A stretch of DNA of 64,000 bases, from assembly GCA_963576725.1 (NCBI GenBank), contig OY755236.1, positions 72,014,379-72,078,378 on the forward strand, in the 5' to 3' direction. Positions within the stretch are counted from its first letter, which is position 1. Each line of letters starts with the position of its first letter. Positions 10,282-22,742 of this stretch are shown one piece after another. This stretch comes from Azorinus chamasolen (taxonomy: Eukaryota > Mollusca > Bivalvia > Cardiida > Solecurtidae). The notes beneath the pieces are model-generated. The model was not told the DNA's origin, ran no database searches, and saw nothing but the letters and a program-made list of their open reading frames with translations. A program made the translations under genes and the position numbers.

Positions 10282-11415
10282 AACCTTTCGAATGCTGAAT
10301 TTTCAATGTTGGCCCATCAATCTTAACTTGATGGCCCATCATTGATTAACATGAGATTCTCATCTACAATCATTCTTTTCATGTGTTTACTGTGAAGTTT
10401 CATGTGAAGATTGGACAAAAAAATGTGACCACTAGATTGTTCACAAGGTTTTTCTTATTGACCTAGTTTTTGACCTCACATGACCCACCTTCAAACTCGT
10501 CTGAGATTTTATCAAAACAATCATTCTGATTAAGTTTCATGAAAATTGGGCCGAAAATGTGACCTCTAGAGTGTTCACAAGGTTATTCTACATGACCTGG
10601 TGATCTAGTCTGTCACCCAACATGACCCATTTTCAAACCTGTCCAAGATTTTATCAGGACAATCATTCTTACAGTTTCATGAAGATTGGGCTGAAAATCA
10701 TTCTTACAGTTTCATGAAGATTGGGCTGAAAATAAGACCTCAGGAGTGTTCACAAGGTTATTCTACTGTTTAACTTGGTGACCTAGTTTTTTACCCCACA
10801 TGCCCCACTTTCGAACTCGTCCAAGACTTCATCAGGACAATCATTCTGACAATGTTTCATGAAGATTGGGCTGAAAATGTGACCTCTAGAGTGTTCACAA
10901 GGTTTGTCTACTGTTTGACCTGGTGACCTAGTTTTCGACCCCACATGACCCACTTTAGAACTCGACTGAGATTTCATTAGGACAATCATTCTGACCAAGT
11001 TTCATGAAGATTGGGCTGAAAATGTGACCTCCAGTGTTCACAAGGTTATTCTACTATTTGACCTGGTGATCTAGTTTTTTACCCAACATGACCCACTTTC
11101 GAACTCGTCAGGTTTTATCTGGACAATCATAATTCTGACCAAGTTTCATGAAGATTGGGTTGAAAATGTGACCTCTAGAGTGTTCACAAGGTTATTCCAT
11201 TATTTGACCTGGTGACCTAGTTTTTGACCCAACTTGATCCACTTTCGAACTCGTCTGAGATTTTATCAAGACAATCATTCTGACAAAGTTTCATGAAGTT
11301 AGACTAAAATTGTAACCACTAGGGTGTTCACAAGGAAATTGTTGACGACGCACGCCCGACATTCAAGTCTCCCAAAAGTTCACTCTGAGCTGTGCTCAGG
11401 TGAGCTAAAAAGTCA
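10282..11415 (+). mobile_element. Tandem-core element, family F
   Basis: About seven core repeats of about 145-160 bp (GTGTTCACAAGG; TTTCATGAAGATTGGGCT; GACCTGGTGACCTAGTTTTT), ending in the 3' hairpin CTCTGAGCTGTGCTCAGGTG and AGCTAAAAA. The usual ACAAGAGGGCC start is absent. Confidence 0.75.
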
Positions 11416-12132
11416 ACAGTTTTGAAAGAAATAGGGATTCTTCTGGATACAAACTGATTGAAATGCAATCTATGATTCACCCATAGCAACTAAATGCTGA
11501 AGCATTTCAGTGCAATACATAAGTGACTAATGTCCTTTTGAGGAAATAGGTTCCTATGGTTTTGGCCCCAAACACATTATAATATAAATGCCTGGGGGTG
11601 TAAAAATCGATGAATCAAGATGGTTTTCACAGAGACACAAGATCATATAATATGTGAAGTGTACAAACTTTCATCAAAATCCATACATAAACCTGGGAGG
11701 AGGAGAAGGTAAAAATACGGATTCCAGTATAACACCCTCCCCACCCCCTTTTTCTCGTTGCTGGGGGAATAATTAAGTTAATGAATATCCACGAAGTTAT
11801 CGTTTTTGCAAAAATATTCTTCAGGGCAAGGTTTACACTAGATAATATTATATTGTATAGACATGGGTCACACTAGATATATGATTGTGCAAGTTTGTTG
11901 TCAACCTAGGCAATTCATTTGATCATACTGCTTCCAATTTCAGCTGAAAATAATTGCTCCTGCCATACTATGCAACAGGTTTTTCAGTGATTGCATAACA
12001 AGTATTTGACATTCATATGACTGTCATACGACTGTCACACTGTAGCAGAATGACTTCTGATGATCTCTGAAGCCTTGTATAATCACAGACATACAGTGAG
12101 TGACCAGTGTGGTACAACTAATGAACAAGACC
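11416..12132. other. Stretch without a gene
   Basis: Possible 3' remnant of a tandem-core repeat (11420-11760: AAATCCATACATAAACC, CCCACCCCC...) and AT-rich sequence. No exon seen. Confidence 0.5.
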
Positions 12133-12345
12133 TTAACCCATACAATGTGGGAAAGGAGTCTCTAATGTTATTTGCAAACAGTGTAGACCCAGATGAAAGG
12201 GCTCCTAAATTGGAGCCCTTTCATCAGGGTCTACACTGTTTGCCATGTAACAATTTCCTTTAAAAAATTCCTAAATATTCACCGTAAGCTTGACCTGTTT
12301 GAATTTTAGAATAGGCCACTTGGAAATTCAGCATTGTAGAGGTTA
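12133..12345. mobile_element. MITE family D
   Basis: Starts TTAACCCATACAATGTGGG. Hairpin GCAAACAGTGTAGACCCAGA ... apex GGGCTCCTAAATTGGAGCCC ... TCAGGGTCTACACTGTTTGC. A second copy is at 62780. Confidence 0.78.
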
Positions 12346-12575
12346 AATAAATGTATATGTGCGTGGCAGCTTTATCAAAGAGCTGGTTAAAGATGATCAT
12401 CATGTAGCTGTCATAGGATAGTCAAATGGCAATCTGAAGACCATATGCATGACTGCTCTATGATCATGCCCAACTGTGTACAAATACTAATTGTAAGGTA
12501 TCAACTTGGGTAGACTTTGGTGATTACAAGCAAGTCTATAAGGTATCACTAGGGGCCCTCACTACCTCAGTAGTA

Positions 12576-12779
12576 CAGTAAAACCTCTCTATAACGGCCA
12601 CTAAATTACATCAATTAATTTGGGTTAAAGGCAGGTGGTTGCTTAAAGCAAGGTGAAAGTAAAACAGAATGCTCCTATAGGAACATTCTGTTTAACTTTC
12701 ACCTTGCTTTAAGCAGCCACCTGCCCTAAATACCAACTAATTAACACAATTTAGTGGCCATTATATAAAGGTTTTACTG
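12576..12779. mobile_element. MITE family C (reference copy)
   Basis: TA at 12574-12575 and 12780-12781, ends CAGTAAAACCTCTCTATAAC and GGTTTTACTG. Internal inverted repeat of about 70 bp (GCAGGTGGTTGCTTAAAGCA...) with apex GCTCCTATAGGAAC. Confidence 0.88.
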
Positions 12780-13049
12780 TATAGTATACGCCTCTTTAGG
12801 AGGAGGTCAAGAGTTTGAATTGCGGTGAAGGCTCACATAAATTATACGTATATGAAATACCTGGGTTAATATCCAATATCTACGCTAACCATTTCAATGT
12901 TGCATTATTCAAATGGACTATTCCAATATATATATTGTTTGTGAAACACTATGCTCCCGATATGGCCTTTGACCTAGATACATGTATATGACCTTGACCT
13001 TAATAAGTCACACCTAAAATGTTTGCCTCCATAACTTGCACAGGCATGC

Positions 13050-13244
13050 AAACTTTGAAGTATGTATGTACAATAGTGACGTAGACCCAGGATCTGTTCC
13101 ATTTGCTTATGATATAATAATTATAGATATGATTCTACAGTTTTTGTCATGGCCAAAACGTTCTGTGCCCATGCGCTTAAGCAATCTAATTGATATTGAT
13201 GATGTAATTATTTCTTACATAAATATTCATGCAGTAAAGAGTTA
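13050..13244. mobile_element. MITE family A, left part lost
   Basis: GTAGACCCAGGATCTGTTCC, then ATTCTACAGTTTTTGTCATG, ending CATGCAGTAAAGAGTTAA. The ORF at 13036 is inside it. Confidence 0.65.
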
Positions 13245-13420
13245 AATATAATTTTTGACTGACAACCAATGAAGTTGCAGCTAGGTTTTTGTGCATGTTC
13301 AGATCATGGAATCAGTTGTACAACTTCTAAATACTAGAGGTTTTTGTCACAAAAACGGATGTCTCCCCTCTAATAAAAACAATAATAGCTAATAACTCCA
13401 AAAATACTGATACCAGATTT

Positions 13421-15066
13421 ATGGCTCTTGTGCATGACACTTACTTTCATCATAGGGTATTAATTAGGAATCAAATTGACAGTCAGTGCAAAAATGAAGA
13501 TATATTCCATATTCCACTCATTACTGATGAATACATACAAACTATTCTTGACAAAATTGATATAGGTAAAGCAACTGGCTTAGATGGAATAAGCGCAAAA
13601 TTCTTACAAATCAGCAGCAGTGTTATTTCAAAGCCTCTTCAAAAAATTATCAATCTCAGTATCAGACACAGCAAATACCCTAGTCTATTCAAAAGAGCTA
13701 AAGTTACACCAATCTTTAAAAATGGTTCTAAGTCTGAAAAAAATAACTACAGACCAATCTCAATTCTACCCGTTATATCAAAAGTTATTGAAAAACATGT
13801 ATGTGATCATTTTAAACAGTTTCTTGAGAAGCACAAATTACTGCATTTACATCAGTCTGGCTTTCGGTCAAATCATTCTTGTGAGACTGCTCTTACCTGT
13901 ATTGTAGATAACTGGATAGGTGCCATTAATGATAACAAAGTTGTAGGTACAATTTTTCTGGACCTCACAAAAGCTTTTGATCTAGTTAATCACTCGTTAC
14001 TTATTGAAAAATTGGCTTGCTACAATATGTCATCATCTTCACTGAAATGGTTTGAGTCATATTTAATGGACAGATCCCAGAAAGTTAATTTCTCTGGTCA
14101 ACTCTCAGAATCTCTAAATATTTTATCTGGAGTCCCACAAGGCTCTGTGTTAGGTCCATTGTTGTTTATCATATACATTAATGACCTTCCCTTGCACCTG
14201 AATAATTCAAATACAAATATGTTTGCTGATGATACTTCCCTTACTATAGATGGAGAGACAATTGAATCTGTTCAGGATTTAATGCAAAGTGAGCTTGTAA
14301 CTGTAGAAAATTGGTGTAAAGACAATGCAATGTTACTCAATACACAGAAGACGAAAGCCATGTTCATATCTTCATCTCACCATGTGTTAAATAAAGTAAA
14401 GTCATCAAATGAGAAACTTCAGTTGAATGATATTTATATAGAATACAGTGAAATAGAAAAACTTCTTGGAGTTCAAGTAGATAATGGGCTGAAATGGAGA
14501 GAGCATATTGAAAAGACCCTTAAAAAATGTAATTCCAATCTTTATTTACTTTTAAGGATAAAACAGTTTCTTTATATACATACAAGAAAACTGTTTTTTA
14601 ATGCTTAATTCTGCCCCACTTAGACTATTGTTGTACGATTTGGGGTAATTGTTCGCAAGAGCTTCAAAATCGGGTAATAAAATTCCAGAAAAGAGCTGCT
14701 CGCATAATTTTGGATAAGGATTTTGATGCACCATCTGAGACACTATTTCAGGAACTGCATTGGATGACTTTTCCAGAAAGAGTTAACTACAAGAAGGCAA
14801 TCTTTGTTTACAAATCTCTTCATTGTGAAAATTTCCCAGATTATATGCTTACAAAATTCCAGCTTTCATCCAATGGCAGAAATCTTAGATCAGCAACAAA
14901 CGGAAACCTGAAAGTGCCCAAACCTAAGACAGAGTTTTTTCGCAAGTCTCTATCATACTCTGGACCAAAACTTTGGAATACCCTTCCAATTCTGATAAGA
15001 AACTCTGATACTCTGAGTACCTTTAAAAAATCATATCTTCAGTGGAAGTTCTCTGGTAATGCCTAA
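13421..15066 (+). pseudogene. LINE reverse transcriptase, frameshifted
   Basis: Target-primed reverse transcriptase remnant. The first open frame (13421-14608) has the RT blocks in order: KATGLDGISAKFL, the fingers motif NYRPISILPVISK, SGFRSNHSCETAL, D-L-T-K-A-F-D, GVPQGSVLGPLLF and the catalytic FADDTSL. A one-base loss at about 14605 ends this frame; the thumb and C-terminal region continue in the next frame to 15066 (HLDYCCTIWGN, FQKRAARIIL, SYSGPKLWNTLP). There is no endonuclease domain, so it is 5'-truncated. The first 11 codons (MALVHDTYFHH) are not LINE: they come from the family H repeat it landed in, so the apparent start is chimeric. CR1/L2 or Jockey type; the clade is not certain. 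Confidence 0.88.
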
Positions 15067-15532
15067 ATGTTTATGATGTATATATGTATAATTTTTCCCC
15101 CTCATTATTTGTGTTAACTCTTTCCCTGTTCTATGTTTATTCCAAATTTCAATATCCACTGAATATTGATAGGGAAAAAACCCCAGTTATAATGAAATAT
15201 GGAAGGTGGAACATTGTAGCCATTTAAGAAAGTAAAGACATTCAAATTCTACTAGCAAACAGAGCAGGCCATGATCAGATGGCTCCTACAGGAGCTGTCT
15301 GATCTGGGTCTAGTGTGTTTGCAAATGTGTGAAAGTGCATTTATATGAAGGAAAGGGTTAACTAATTTTTGAATGCTATTCTGTGTATAATGTATAATTT
15401 CTAAACTTTTGTTCTTCTAGATCGATGTATGTTTATATATATAATGTATTGAGGCCCACATGGAAGATTGGGCTTACCTAAATGTGTAGCCTCGTTAAAT
15501 AAAGTCATTATTATTATTATTATTATTATTAT
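13454..15532 (+). mobile_element. 5'-truncated LINE with (ATT)n tail
   Basis: A non-LTR retrotransposon fragment carrying reverse transcriptase and ending in a 3' UTR with AATAAA followed by an ATT microsatellite tail (15506-15532), as in CR1/L2/Jockey-like LINEs. The left flank ends ...TTCATCAT and the right flank starts ATCATGCTC; both belong to one unit of the family H repeat, so the element split that unit and made a short duplication (about ATCAT). A MITE (15114-15361) is inserted in the 3' UTR. Confidence 0.85.
15114..15361 (+). mobile_element. MITE family A1, inside the LINE 3' UTR
   Basis: Bounded by TTAA at 15114-15117 and 15358-15361, with ends CTCTTTCCCT and AGGAAAGGG. It contains the family hairpin (GCAAACAGAGCAG ... 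GTTTGC). About 250 bp, the same size and layout as copies at 5418 and 45581. TTAA targets and CCCTTT-like ends point to a piggyBac-type mobiliser. Confidence 0.85.
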
Positions 15533-16622
15533 CATGCTCTTTCCAAAAATAAAATGTCATTCCAATAGCATCAGTCGAACAGGAGTTATTAATTGGCCCA
15601 AAAATGTAACAAAGGGCAATAACTCCAAAAGTATTGAAGCCAGAATTATGGCCCTTGTTCATGACACTTTCTCTCATCATGCTCTTTCCATGTATGAAGT
15701 TTCAATACGATGGCAAGAGCCATGTAGGAGTTATCGTCCGGACAAGAAAGAATTAAACAAATGTACAAGGGGCAATAACTCTAAATTTATTGAAGCTAGA
15801 GTTAAGAATCTTATGCATGACACTTTCTCTTATCATGATCGTTCCATGTATCAAGTTTCACTCCAATGGCATGTGTCACATAGGAGTAATCATCCGGACA
15901 AAAAATTGTGATTTTTTTTACAAAGGGCAATAACTCCAATATTAGTGCAGCGAGAGTTATGGACTTTGTGCATGACGCTTCCTCTCGTTATGATCTTTCC
16001 ATATATGAAGTTTCAATCCAATGGCATGAGCCATATAGAAGTTATCGTCCAGACAAAAAAGTGTGAATTTTTTTACAAAGGGCAATAACTCCAATATAAG
16101 TGAAGCCAGAGTTATGTACCTTCTGCATGACACTTCCTCTCATTATGCTCTTTCCATATATGAAGTTTCAATCAACTGGCATCAGGCATATTGAAGTTAT
16201 TGTCCGGACAAAAAATTATGATATTTTTTACAAAGGGCAATAACTCCAATATTAGTGAAGCCAGAGTTATGGACCTTGTGCATGACACTTCCTCTCGTCA
16301 TGATCTTTTTATATATGAAGTTTCAATCCAATGGCATAAGCCATATAGGAGTTATCGTCCGGACAAAAAAGTGTGATTTTTTTTACAAAGGGCAATAACT
16401 CCAATATTAGTGAAGCCAGAGTTATGGACCCTGTGCATGACACTTCCTCTCATTATACTCTTTCCATATATGAAGTTTCAATCAACTGGCATCAGGCATA
16501 TTGAAGTTATCGTCCGGACAAAAAGTGTGACGGACAGACGGACGGACGGACAGACAGACAGACAGACAACTCTCACGAAAACAATATGTCTCCCCCATAT
16601 AAATATGGGGGGAGACATAATT

Positions 16623-18104
16623 ATCCAGAAATCCCAGAAACAACAAACAATTATCCATGATTTGTCACTTAACTTATCAAAGAATGACCATGACCAGGTA
16701 ATAACGGACAATCCTGTCAAATCCAGCTGTAAGACCTAGCGTTATTAGAGGGGCTTTAGTGAACTAAGTTCAAGGCTGATATATGAAGGGGGCTGCTCAA
16801 TGCAGAACAAAGTAATCTACAAAGCTCCTTTGGAGCTCTCTGCAATTATTTTTGTCTTCCATTAAGCTACTACCTATCAACAAAAACCCAACTCATGCTT
16901 AACTGTTAACACTGTTTCAAGTGTTTGACCTTGGGTCTTGGTCAAACACTTGTGTAAGTGTTCTGCATAATAGGCAATTATTATGCTGGCTCTGCGCTTA
17001 CGACTTCATTTGCTAATCAGCTTGACATACATAAGGAGAGCTAAGATGATAATAAGAACAAGAGGACAATGATGGTCCTATATCGCTTACCTGAGTATCA
17101 CTATGATGATAATGTCTTATACTGAATTTTCTTTAAATGTATGGTTAAGTAAATAATTACACATATTCTATCTTAATCTTAATGCAATTTGCATTAGAAA
17201 AGCAAGGAATTTACTATGTAACACAATTATATACCGGTGGCATTTGTTTTTTAACCCTTTCCCTCATTGAAAGGCATTTAAATATGTTAATTCTTTGCAA
17301 TATCAGAGGAAGTGTGGTTATTATCATATAATGTGGTTATAATATATGTGGTTATATCATATTTAGTATTTACGAATTCCAGGATAGGTCCCATGCCCTC
17401 AGAATATGTTTAAGAAGATTTGATTTTCAACCCACATCGTTGACTCAATTTTCATCTTATATCATTTCGAACAAAGGCAGCAATCAGCCATGTTTTAAGA
17501 TTGCATTGTTTGCTTGATTAGATAATATTTATTTTTTCTATCATCTTTAGCCCATTCAATTTCCAGGATTGGTCCTATACGTTCAGCATACATATATCAT
17601 TCTTTTAGCATGTTTAATAGATCTGTTGCATCCATAATTTATGATAAAATGTGTGTCAGTTTGAATGTTATTACGTATCATCAACATTATGACAAAATAA
17701 ATATGGATGCCAGGGTAAAGATTTACAGCTTCCTTGCAATAATTCAATAATTCATCCCATGCTTGCACCAGTCTTTTTCTAGTTTCCATGTAAGTATTTT
17801 TGTCAGTTCTGTCATTCTAAAATTCCTGATTTTCATATCATAATTCATTTTGATTTTGCAACTTGTCTGAACTCAAAATTGTCATTAGTTTGCCCATATT
17901 TCGGACATATAGTCAGGGATAGGGTTTAATGGGCAGATCAATTGTAAAATGATCCCATAATTCATTGAGTAGTTTTTCTGAAAAACGAGAGCACCGCATG
18001 TGATGGTTTCAACACGACAATGAGGATGACAACGTGGATGCCGGAGTTACGAAAATAACTTGTATCTTTTTCTTTGAAAAACAGACCAGCTAAAAACAAG
18101 GGCA
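16623..18104. other. Stretch without a gene
   Basis: Contains a decayed family C-like palindrome (16740-16890), an isolated 5' end ACAAGAGGACAATGATGGTCC at 17069 without a core, a decayed GAGCACCGCATG element (17980-18100) and otherwise AT-rich sequence with no supported exon. Confidence 0.6.
17728..17858. repeat. Dispersed repeat, two copies (other at 24238-24372)
   Basis: TTCCTTGCAATAATTCAATA, ATGCTTGCACCAGTCTTTTT and AGTATTTTTGTCAGTTCTGT are shared in order by the two places, over about 125 bp. No coding potential or termini recognised. Confidence 0.7.
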
Positions 18105-18288
18105 TGTTGTATTGCTATGCAAGACATGAGTCCCCCACCGGACTGAAAAAAAACCTCCACTCTCCCCACCCCAACCACCCATGGTGTGGTTGACCATGGT
18201 ATATACATGACCACCTGAATGGTATAAGTACCTACTTTCATACATTGAATCAGTAAATAAAAAGTTATTGTCCCTACAAGAAAATATG
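18105..18288 (+). mobile_element. 5' end of a family H-like tandem-core element
   Basis: GACATGAGTCCCCCACCGG at 18123 is nearly inverse to the 3' end at 20590-20612 (ACCGGTGGGTGACTAATA). This is the start of the element whose core resumes at 19774; the family F element at 18289-19773 interrupts it. Confidence 0.6.
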
Positions 18289-19773
18289 AACAAGAGGGCC
18301 AAGATGGCCCTTAATCGCTCACCTGATTACCATAGATTTAAGATTTTTGCAGGGTAGCCCATGGGTAGGGTCAATATTGACTTCAGGGACAATATATGAA
18401 CAATGTTGATAGTGGACTATGAGCAGTGGATCATGAGCAGTGGTTCTGCAGAACAAGATTTTCAAAGATTTAGTATATTGATTTTATCAAAACAATGATT
18501 CTGACCAATGAATGTGCCCTCTAAAGTAATTTTTCTAAGATTTGACCTAGTGACCTACTTTTTATTCCCACTCAACCCATGATCACACTCAACCTTGATA
18601 TCACCAAGACAAACACTCTGAGCAAGTTTGAGGAAGACTGGGCTAAAATGTGGCCACTAGAGTGTAAACTAGATTTCTCTAAGAAATGACCCAGTGACCT
18701 ACTTTTTGACCTCACATAACCCACTTTCAAACTTGTCCAAAATTTTATTAGGACAATCATTCTGACCAATTTTCATGAAGATTTGGCTATAAATGTGACC
18801 TCTAGAGTGTTCACAAGGTTTTCGTACTATTTGACCTAGTGACCTAGTTTTTAACCCCACATAATCCACTTTCAAACCCATTTGAGATTTTATCAAGACA
18901 ATCATTATGATTAAGTTTCATGAAGATTGGACTAAAATTAAGATCACTAGAGTGTTCACAAGGTTTTTCTACTGTTTGACCTAGTGACCTAGTTTTTAAC
19001 TACACTTGACCCATTTTCGAACTCGTCCGAGATTTTATCAAGACATTCGTTCTGACCAAGTTTCATGAAAATTGGACAAAAATTGTGACCACTAGAGTGT
19101 TCACAAGGTTTTTCTACTGTTTGACCTAGTGACCTAGTTTTTAACTCCACTTGACCCACTTTCGTAATCGTCCGAGATTTAATCAAGTCATTTATTCTGA
19201 CCAAGTTTCATGAAGATTGCACAAAAATTGTGACCGCTAGAGTGTTCACAAAGTTTTACTACTGTTTGACCTTGTGACCTAGTTTTTAACTCCAATTGAC
19301 CCACTTTCGACCTCGTCCGAGATTTTATCAAGACATTCATTCTGACCAAGTTTCATGAAGATTGGACTAAAATTGTGACCACTAGAGTGTTCAGAAGGTT
19401 TTTCTACTGTTTGACCTAGTGACCTAGTTTTTTACCCCACATAACCCATTTTTCAAACTCCTCCGAGATTTTATCAAGACAATCATTCTGACCAAGTTTC
19501 ATGAAAATTGGGCTAAAAATGTGACCTGTAGAGGGTTCACAAGGTTTTCCTACTATTTGACCTAGTGACCTATTTTTTAACCCAACTTGACCCACTTTCG
19601 AACTCGTCCGAGATTTTATCAAGACATTCATTCTGACCAAGTTTCATGAAGATTAGACTACAATTGTGACCACTAGAGTGTTCACAAGCAAATTGTTGAC
19701 GACACACAACGCACGACGGACATTCAAGTCTCCCAAAAGCTCACCCTGAGCTTTGCTCAGGTGAGCTAAAAAG
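18289..19773 (+). mobile_element. Tandem-core element, family F, full length
   Basis: Starts ACAAGAGGGCCAAGATGGCC then ATCGCTCACCTGA, has about eight core repeats (18550-19680), a GACGACACACAACGCACGAC spacer and the 3' hairpin CACCCTGAGCTTTGCTCAGG with TGAGCTAAAAA. GCTCACCTGA near the start is inverted at the 3' end, a subterminal inverted repeat. Confidence 0.82.
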
Positions 19774-20612
19774 GGGAGTAACTCCAAAAATATTAATGCT
19801 AGAGTTATTGCCCTTGTGCATGAGACTACATCTCATCATGCTTGTTCCATATGAGAAGTTTCAAATCAATTGAACCAGTACATAAAGAGTTATTAACTGG
19901 ACAAGAAAATATGAAAAGGGGAATAACTCCAAAGATATAGATGCTAGAGTTATGGCCCTTGTGCATGACACTACCCCTCATCATGCTAGTTACATATGTG
20001 AAGTTTCAAATGAATTGAACCGGTAGATAAAGAGTTATTGTCCGGACAAAAAAATATGTAAAAGGGGAATAACTCCAAAAATATTGATGTTAGAGTTATG
20101 GCCCTTGTGCATGACACTACTCCTCATCATGCTTCTTCAATGTGTGAAGTTATGAAATTGGCTAACTTTGTAGGAGATATGGCCCGGACACGAAGCGTGA
20201 CAGACCGACTGACAAGAAAATATGAAAAAGGGGAATAACTCCAAAAATATTGATGCTAGAATTATGGCCCTTGTGCATGACAATACCCTTCATCATGATT
20301 GTTCCATATGTGAAGTTTCAAATCAATTGAACCAGTAGATAAAAAGTTATTGTCCGGACAAAAAAATATGTAAAAGGGGAATAACTCCAAAAATATTGAT
20401 GCTAGAGTTATGGCCCTTGTGCATGACACTAGCCCTCATCATGCTTCTTCAATGTGTGAAGTTATAATGAATTTGGCATAACTTAGTAGGAGATATGGCC
20501 CGGACAAGAAGCGTGACAGACGGATGGACAGACGGCCGGCCGGACAGACAGACGGACTGGCGGAATCGAGCAAACCTATAGTCCCCCAACCGGTAACCGG
20601 TGGGTGACTAAT
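19774..20612 (+). mobile_element. Tandem-core element, family H-like, right part
   Basis: Five units of about 150 bp (GGGGAATAACTCCAAAAATA; GCCCTTGTGCATGACA), then CAGACGGCCGGCCGGACAGA and a hairpin CCCCCAACCGGTAACCGGTG with GGTGACTAATA. The matching left end is at 18105-18288, on the other side of the family F insert. Confidence 0.75.
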
Positions 20613-21296
20613 AACTACTATTTTAATGAATAAGAAATGTCTGACATGTACGGATGTTTCATTGAACTCTTTGCACGCTAGCCACCAAACTGTGATTACC
20701 TATGCAAACAGTTTGAATTCAGATGAGACGCCGCATAATGTTGCATGTCATGTGTCATGTCATTTTCAAGAGTTTGACAATTCACCAGAGTGAAACCAGC
20801 AAAAAGTTCCTGAAAAAACATCTAAAATGGTGCCATTGCTTGTCAAACTGAAGGAAGTAGTCCTGAGCAATGGACAACAAGAAGATTTTAAGTCCCAATG
20901 ATGGCAGAGGTAAGTAGTTGTTGTTTACATCATCGTCCATTATAAAAGGTAGAGTCCGTAACATATTTCATGCTTCCAGTATGCAAGGACTCTGTACCTG
21001 CAAAACTTAATTCCTTTCAATTTCTGATATCTGCCTTGTTGAATTATTGTTGCCAAACATGTAATATAGTGAAATTGACCCAAAGTTTGTTTTGACTGAG
21101 AAGACCTGTTACATTTGAAAAACAATTTGTAAATTGAATATATGATACATGGCTTTAATGTCTCATATTTTATATCAAACAAAGAAATAGTTATTCCATT
21201 AATTGGGGATGGGTTATTTGTACAGAATACTGACCATAAATATGCCTGTTTACTTATAGCAATTAGTTTTAAATGAATATAATTGTACTTGCTAGT

Positions 21297-22432
21297 AATG
21301 TTACGGACACTACAGGGTATACTTCACTTACTTTTTGTTGAGTCCACTTGTCGTGAGCTCAAATTAGTTGCCAAGATGGCTGCAGGGTTTACGTATGTGA
21401 CCATCTGTGAATCCATGAGTGATCAAAAGTACTCAAATTTAATTTCATATGGAGGGCTTAGTGCTAAATTGGATAATTTTATAGGCAACTTTTGACACTT
21501 AAGCCCTCGATTATCATTTATATGGTCTACATGTTTGCATTGAGCCCAACATGAAGGTAGCAATTTTTATGCAAGGCAATGTATTATATTTTGCAGAGGA
21601 CAGCAGAAAACCATCACTGTGATTAAAGAAAACTGATGTTAGAGAGGCTGAAAAACATGACAATGAGGCCAAGAAGCAAATGGAGAAAACCAGGCTGAGA
21701 TTTAAAGCGCGTAGAAATCACTAGAAAAAAAGAAAACTCAGAAAAGTATTCAGTGTTGAAAAAGACTGACAAAGACAGGAAAAGGAAGGAAAGAATGAAA
21801 ATTAAGCAGATGGTTTCCTCAGATCCAGATCTGAAAGCTTCCCTAAGAAGAAAAGAGGCAGAAGAAATGCAAAGATATCGACAGAGAAAAAAGCTTAAAG
21901 TAGTTAAACGCTTAAACTTGTTACTTCAGACCCAAATAAAAGTGCAAAGCAGAAATTTAAGATTGCAAGAGAAAAGCAGATTCTTTGATACAGAAAAAGA
22001 AAAGAAGCTGTAAAGTAAACACAACACTGGAGAATACGTATTAAGCTAAGAGAAGCATTCTCGTGTAGTGTCCGTAACTGTATGGAATTCCATTATTTTG
22101 GATGCAAAAAGCATATCCTGCCCATTTCAAACAGTTGAAAGTGATTTGCATATTAGACTAGCATTCATGCTAGCAAACTAATGTGTTTTTAATATTGAAA
22201 TTTGTGGTAGACAAATGTTATGCTTAAAGTTTCTAGTTAAATTTGTTTCAGTTTTGAGACTGTTTGCAGAAAGGTATATTTTTTTCATTTTGAATCACAT
22301 ATCAACCAGATTACATTTTCATTACTTTGTTTACTTTCCATTTTTGAAGTTTCTGAGTAAGCATTAATAAAAGAACAATGTTTTGAACAAATTAATTGTT
22401 GTTATATGTCTCTTGTAGTGTCCGTAACAGAC
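21297..22432. mobile_element. Degenerate DNA transposon with GTTACGGACACTAC ends
   Basis: GTTACGGACACTACA at 21299 and its inverse TGTAGTGTCCGTAAC ending at 22430 could be inverted repeats. Another inverse copy is at 22067-22081 and a variant (GTAGAGTCCGTAAC) near 20950. Between them is a lysine/arginine-rich open frame (21753-22013: KKTDKDRKRKERMKIKQ, then RKEAEEMQRYRQRKK) that may be the start of a decayed transposase or host-derived coiled coil. No target duplication was found. Confidence 0.4.
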
Positions 22433-22742
22433 AGGTGACCTGTACTTCAAAATTACTATAAAAATGTATTTGAAAAAGCTGCTAAATCGAAACAAGCATG
22501 GATTTGAATGGCCAAAATATTGACCTTTTGATACCCTGAGTTTCAAAATGCTACATGAAAGTTCATTTTTTCATCCTGGTGGGACACTTGTGTGCCAAAT
22601 ACCTTGTTTTAGCCGTTGGCACTTTGTGTCAGGTGAGCTAACTAGGTGCCCAACGGCAACATGTTGAGCCACAGCACAGACAAAATCCACATTGAAACAT
22701 AATGACTCCATATTGATCATTTGATCACCTGAGTCAATTGTC

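Larger units (their letters stand above)
13355..16622 (+). mobile_element. Tandem-core element, family H, split by the LINE
   Basis: Left part 13355-13453 (ATGTCTCCCCTC start and half a core unit), right part 15533-16622 with about six units of about 155 bp (GGGCAATAACTCC; TTATCGTCCGGACAAAAA), a GACGGACGGACAGACAGACA spacer and a perfect terminal hairpin TATGTCTCCCCCAT...GGGGGGAGACATA (16586-16619). Confidence 0.8.

Noticed and set aside
21283..21495. ORF of 70 codons starting at the GTTACGGACACTAC word
   Set aside because: Starts within the presumed transposon end and has no recognisable domain; composition is not convincing.
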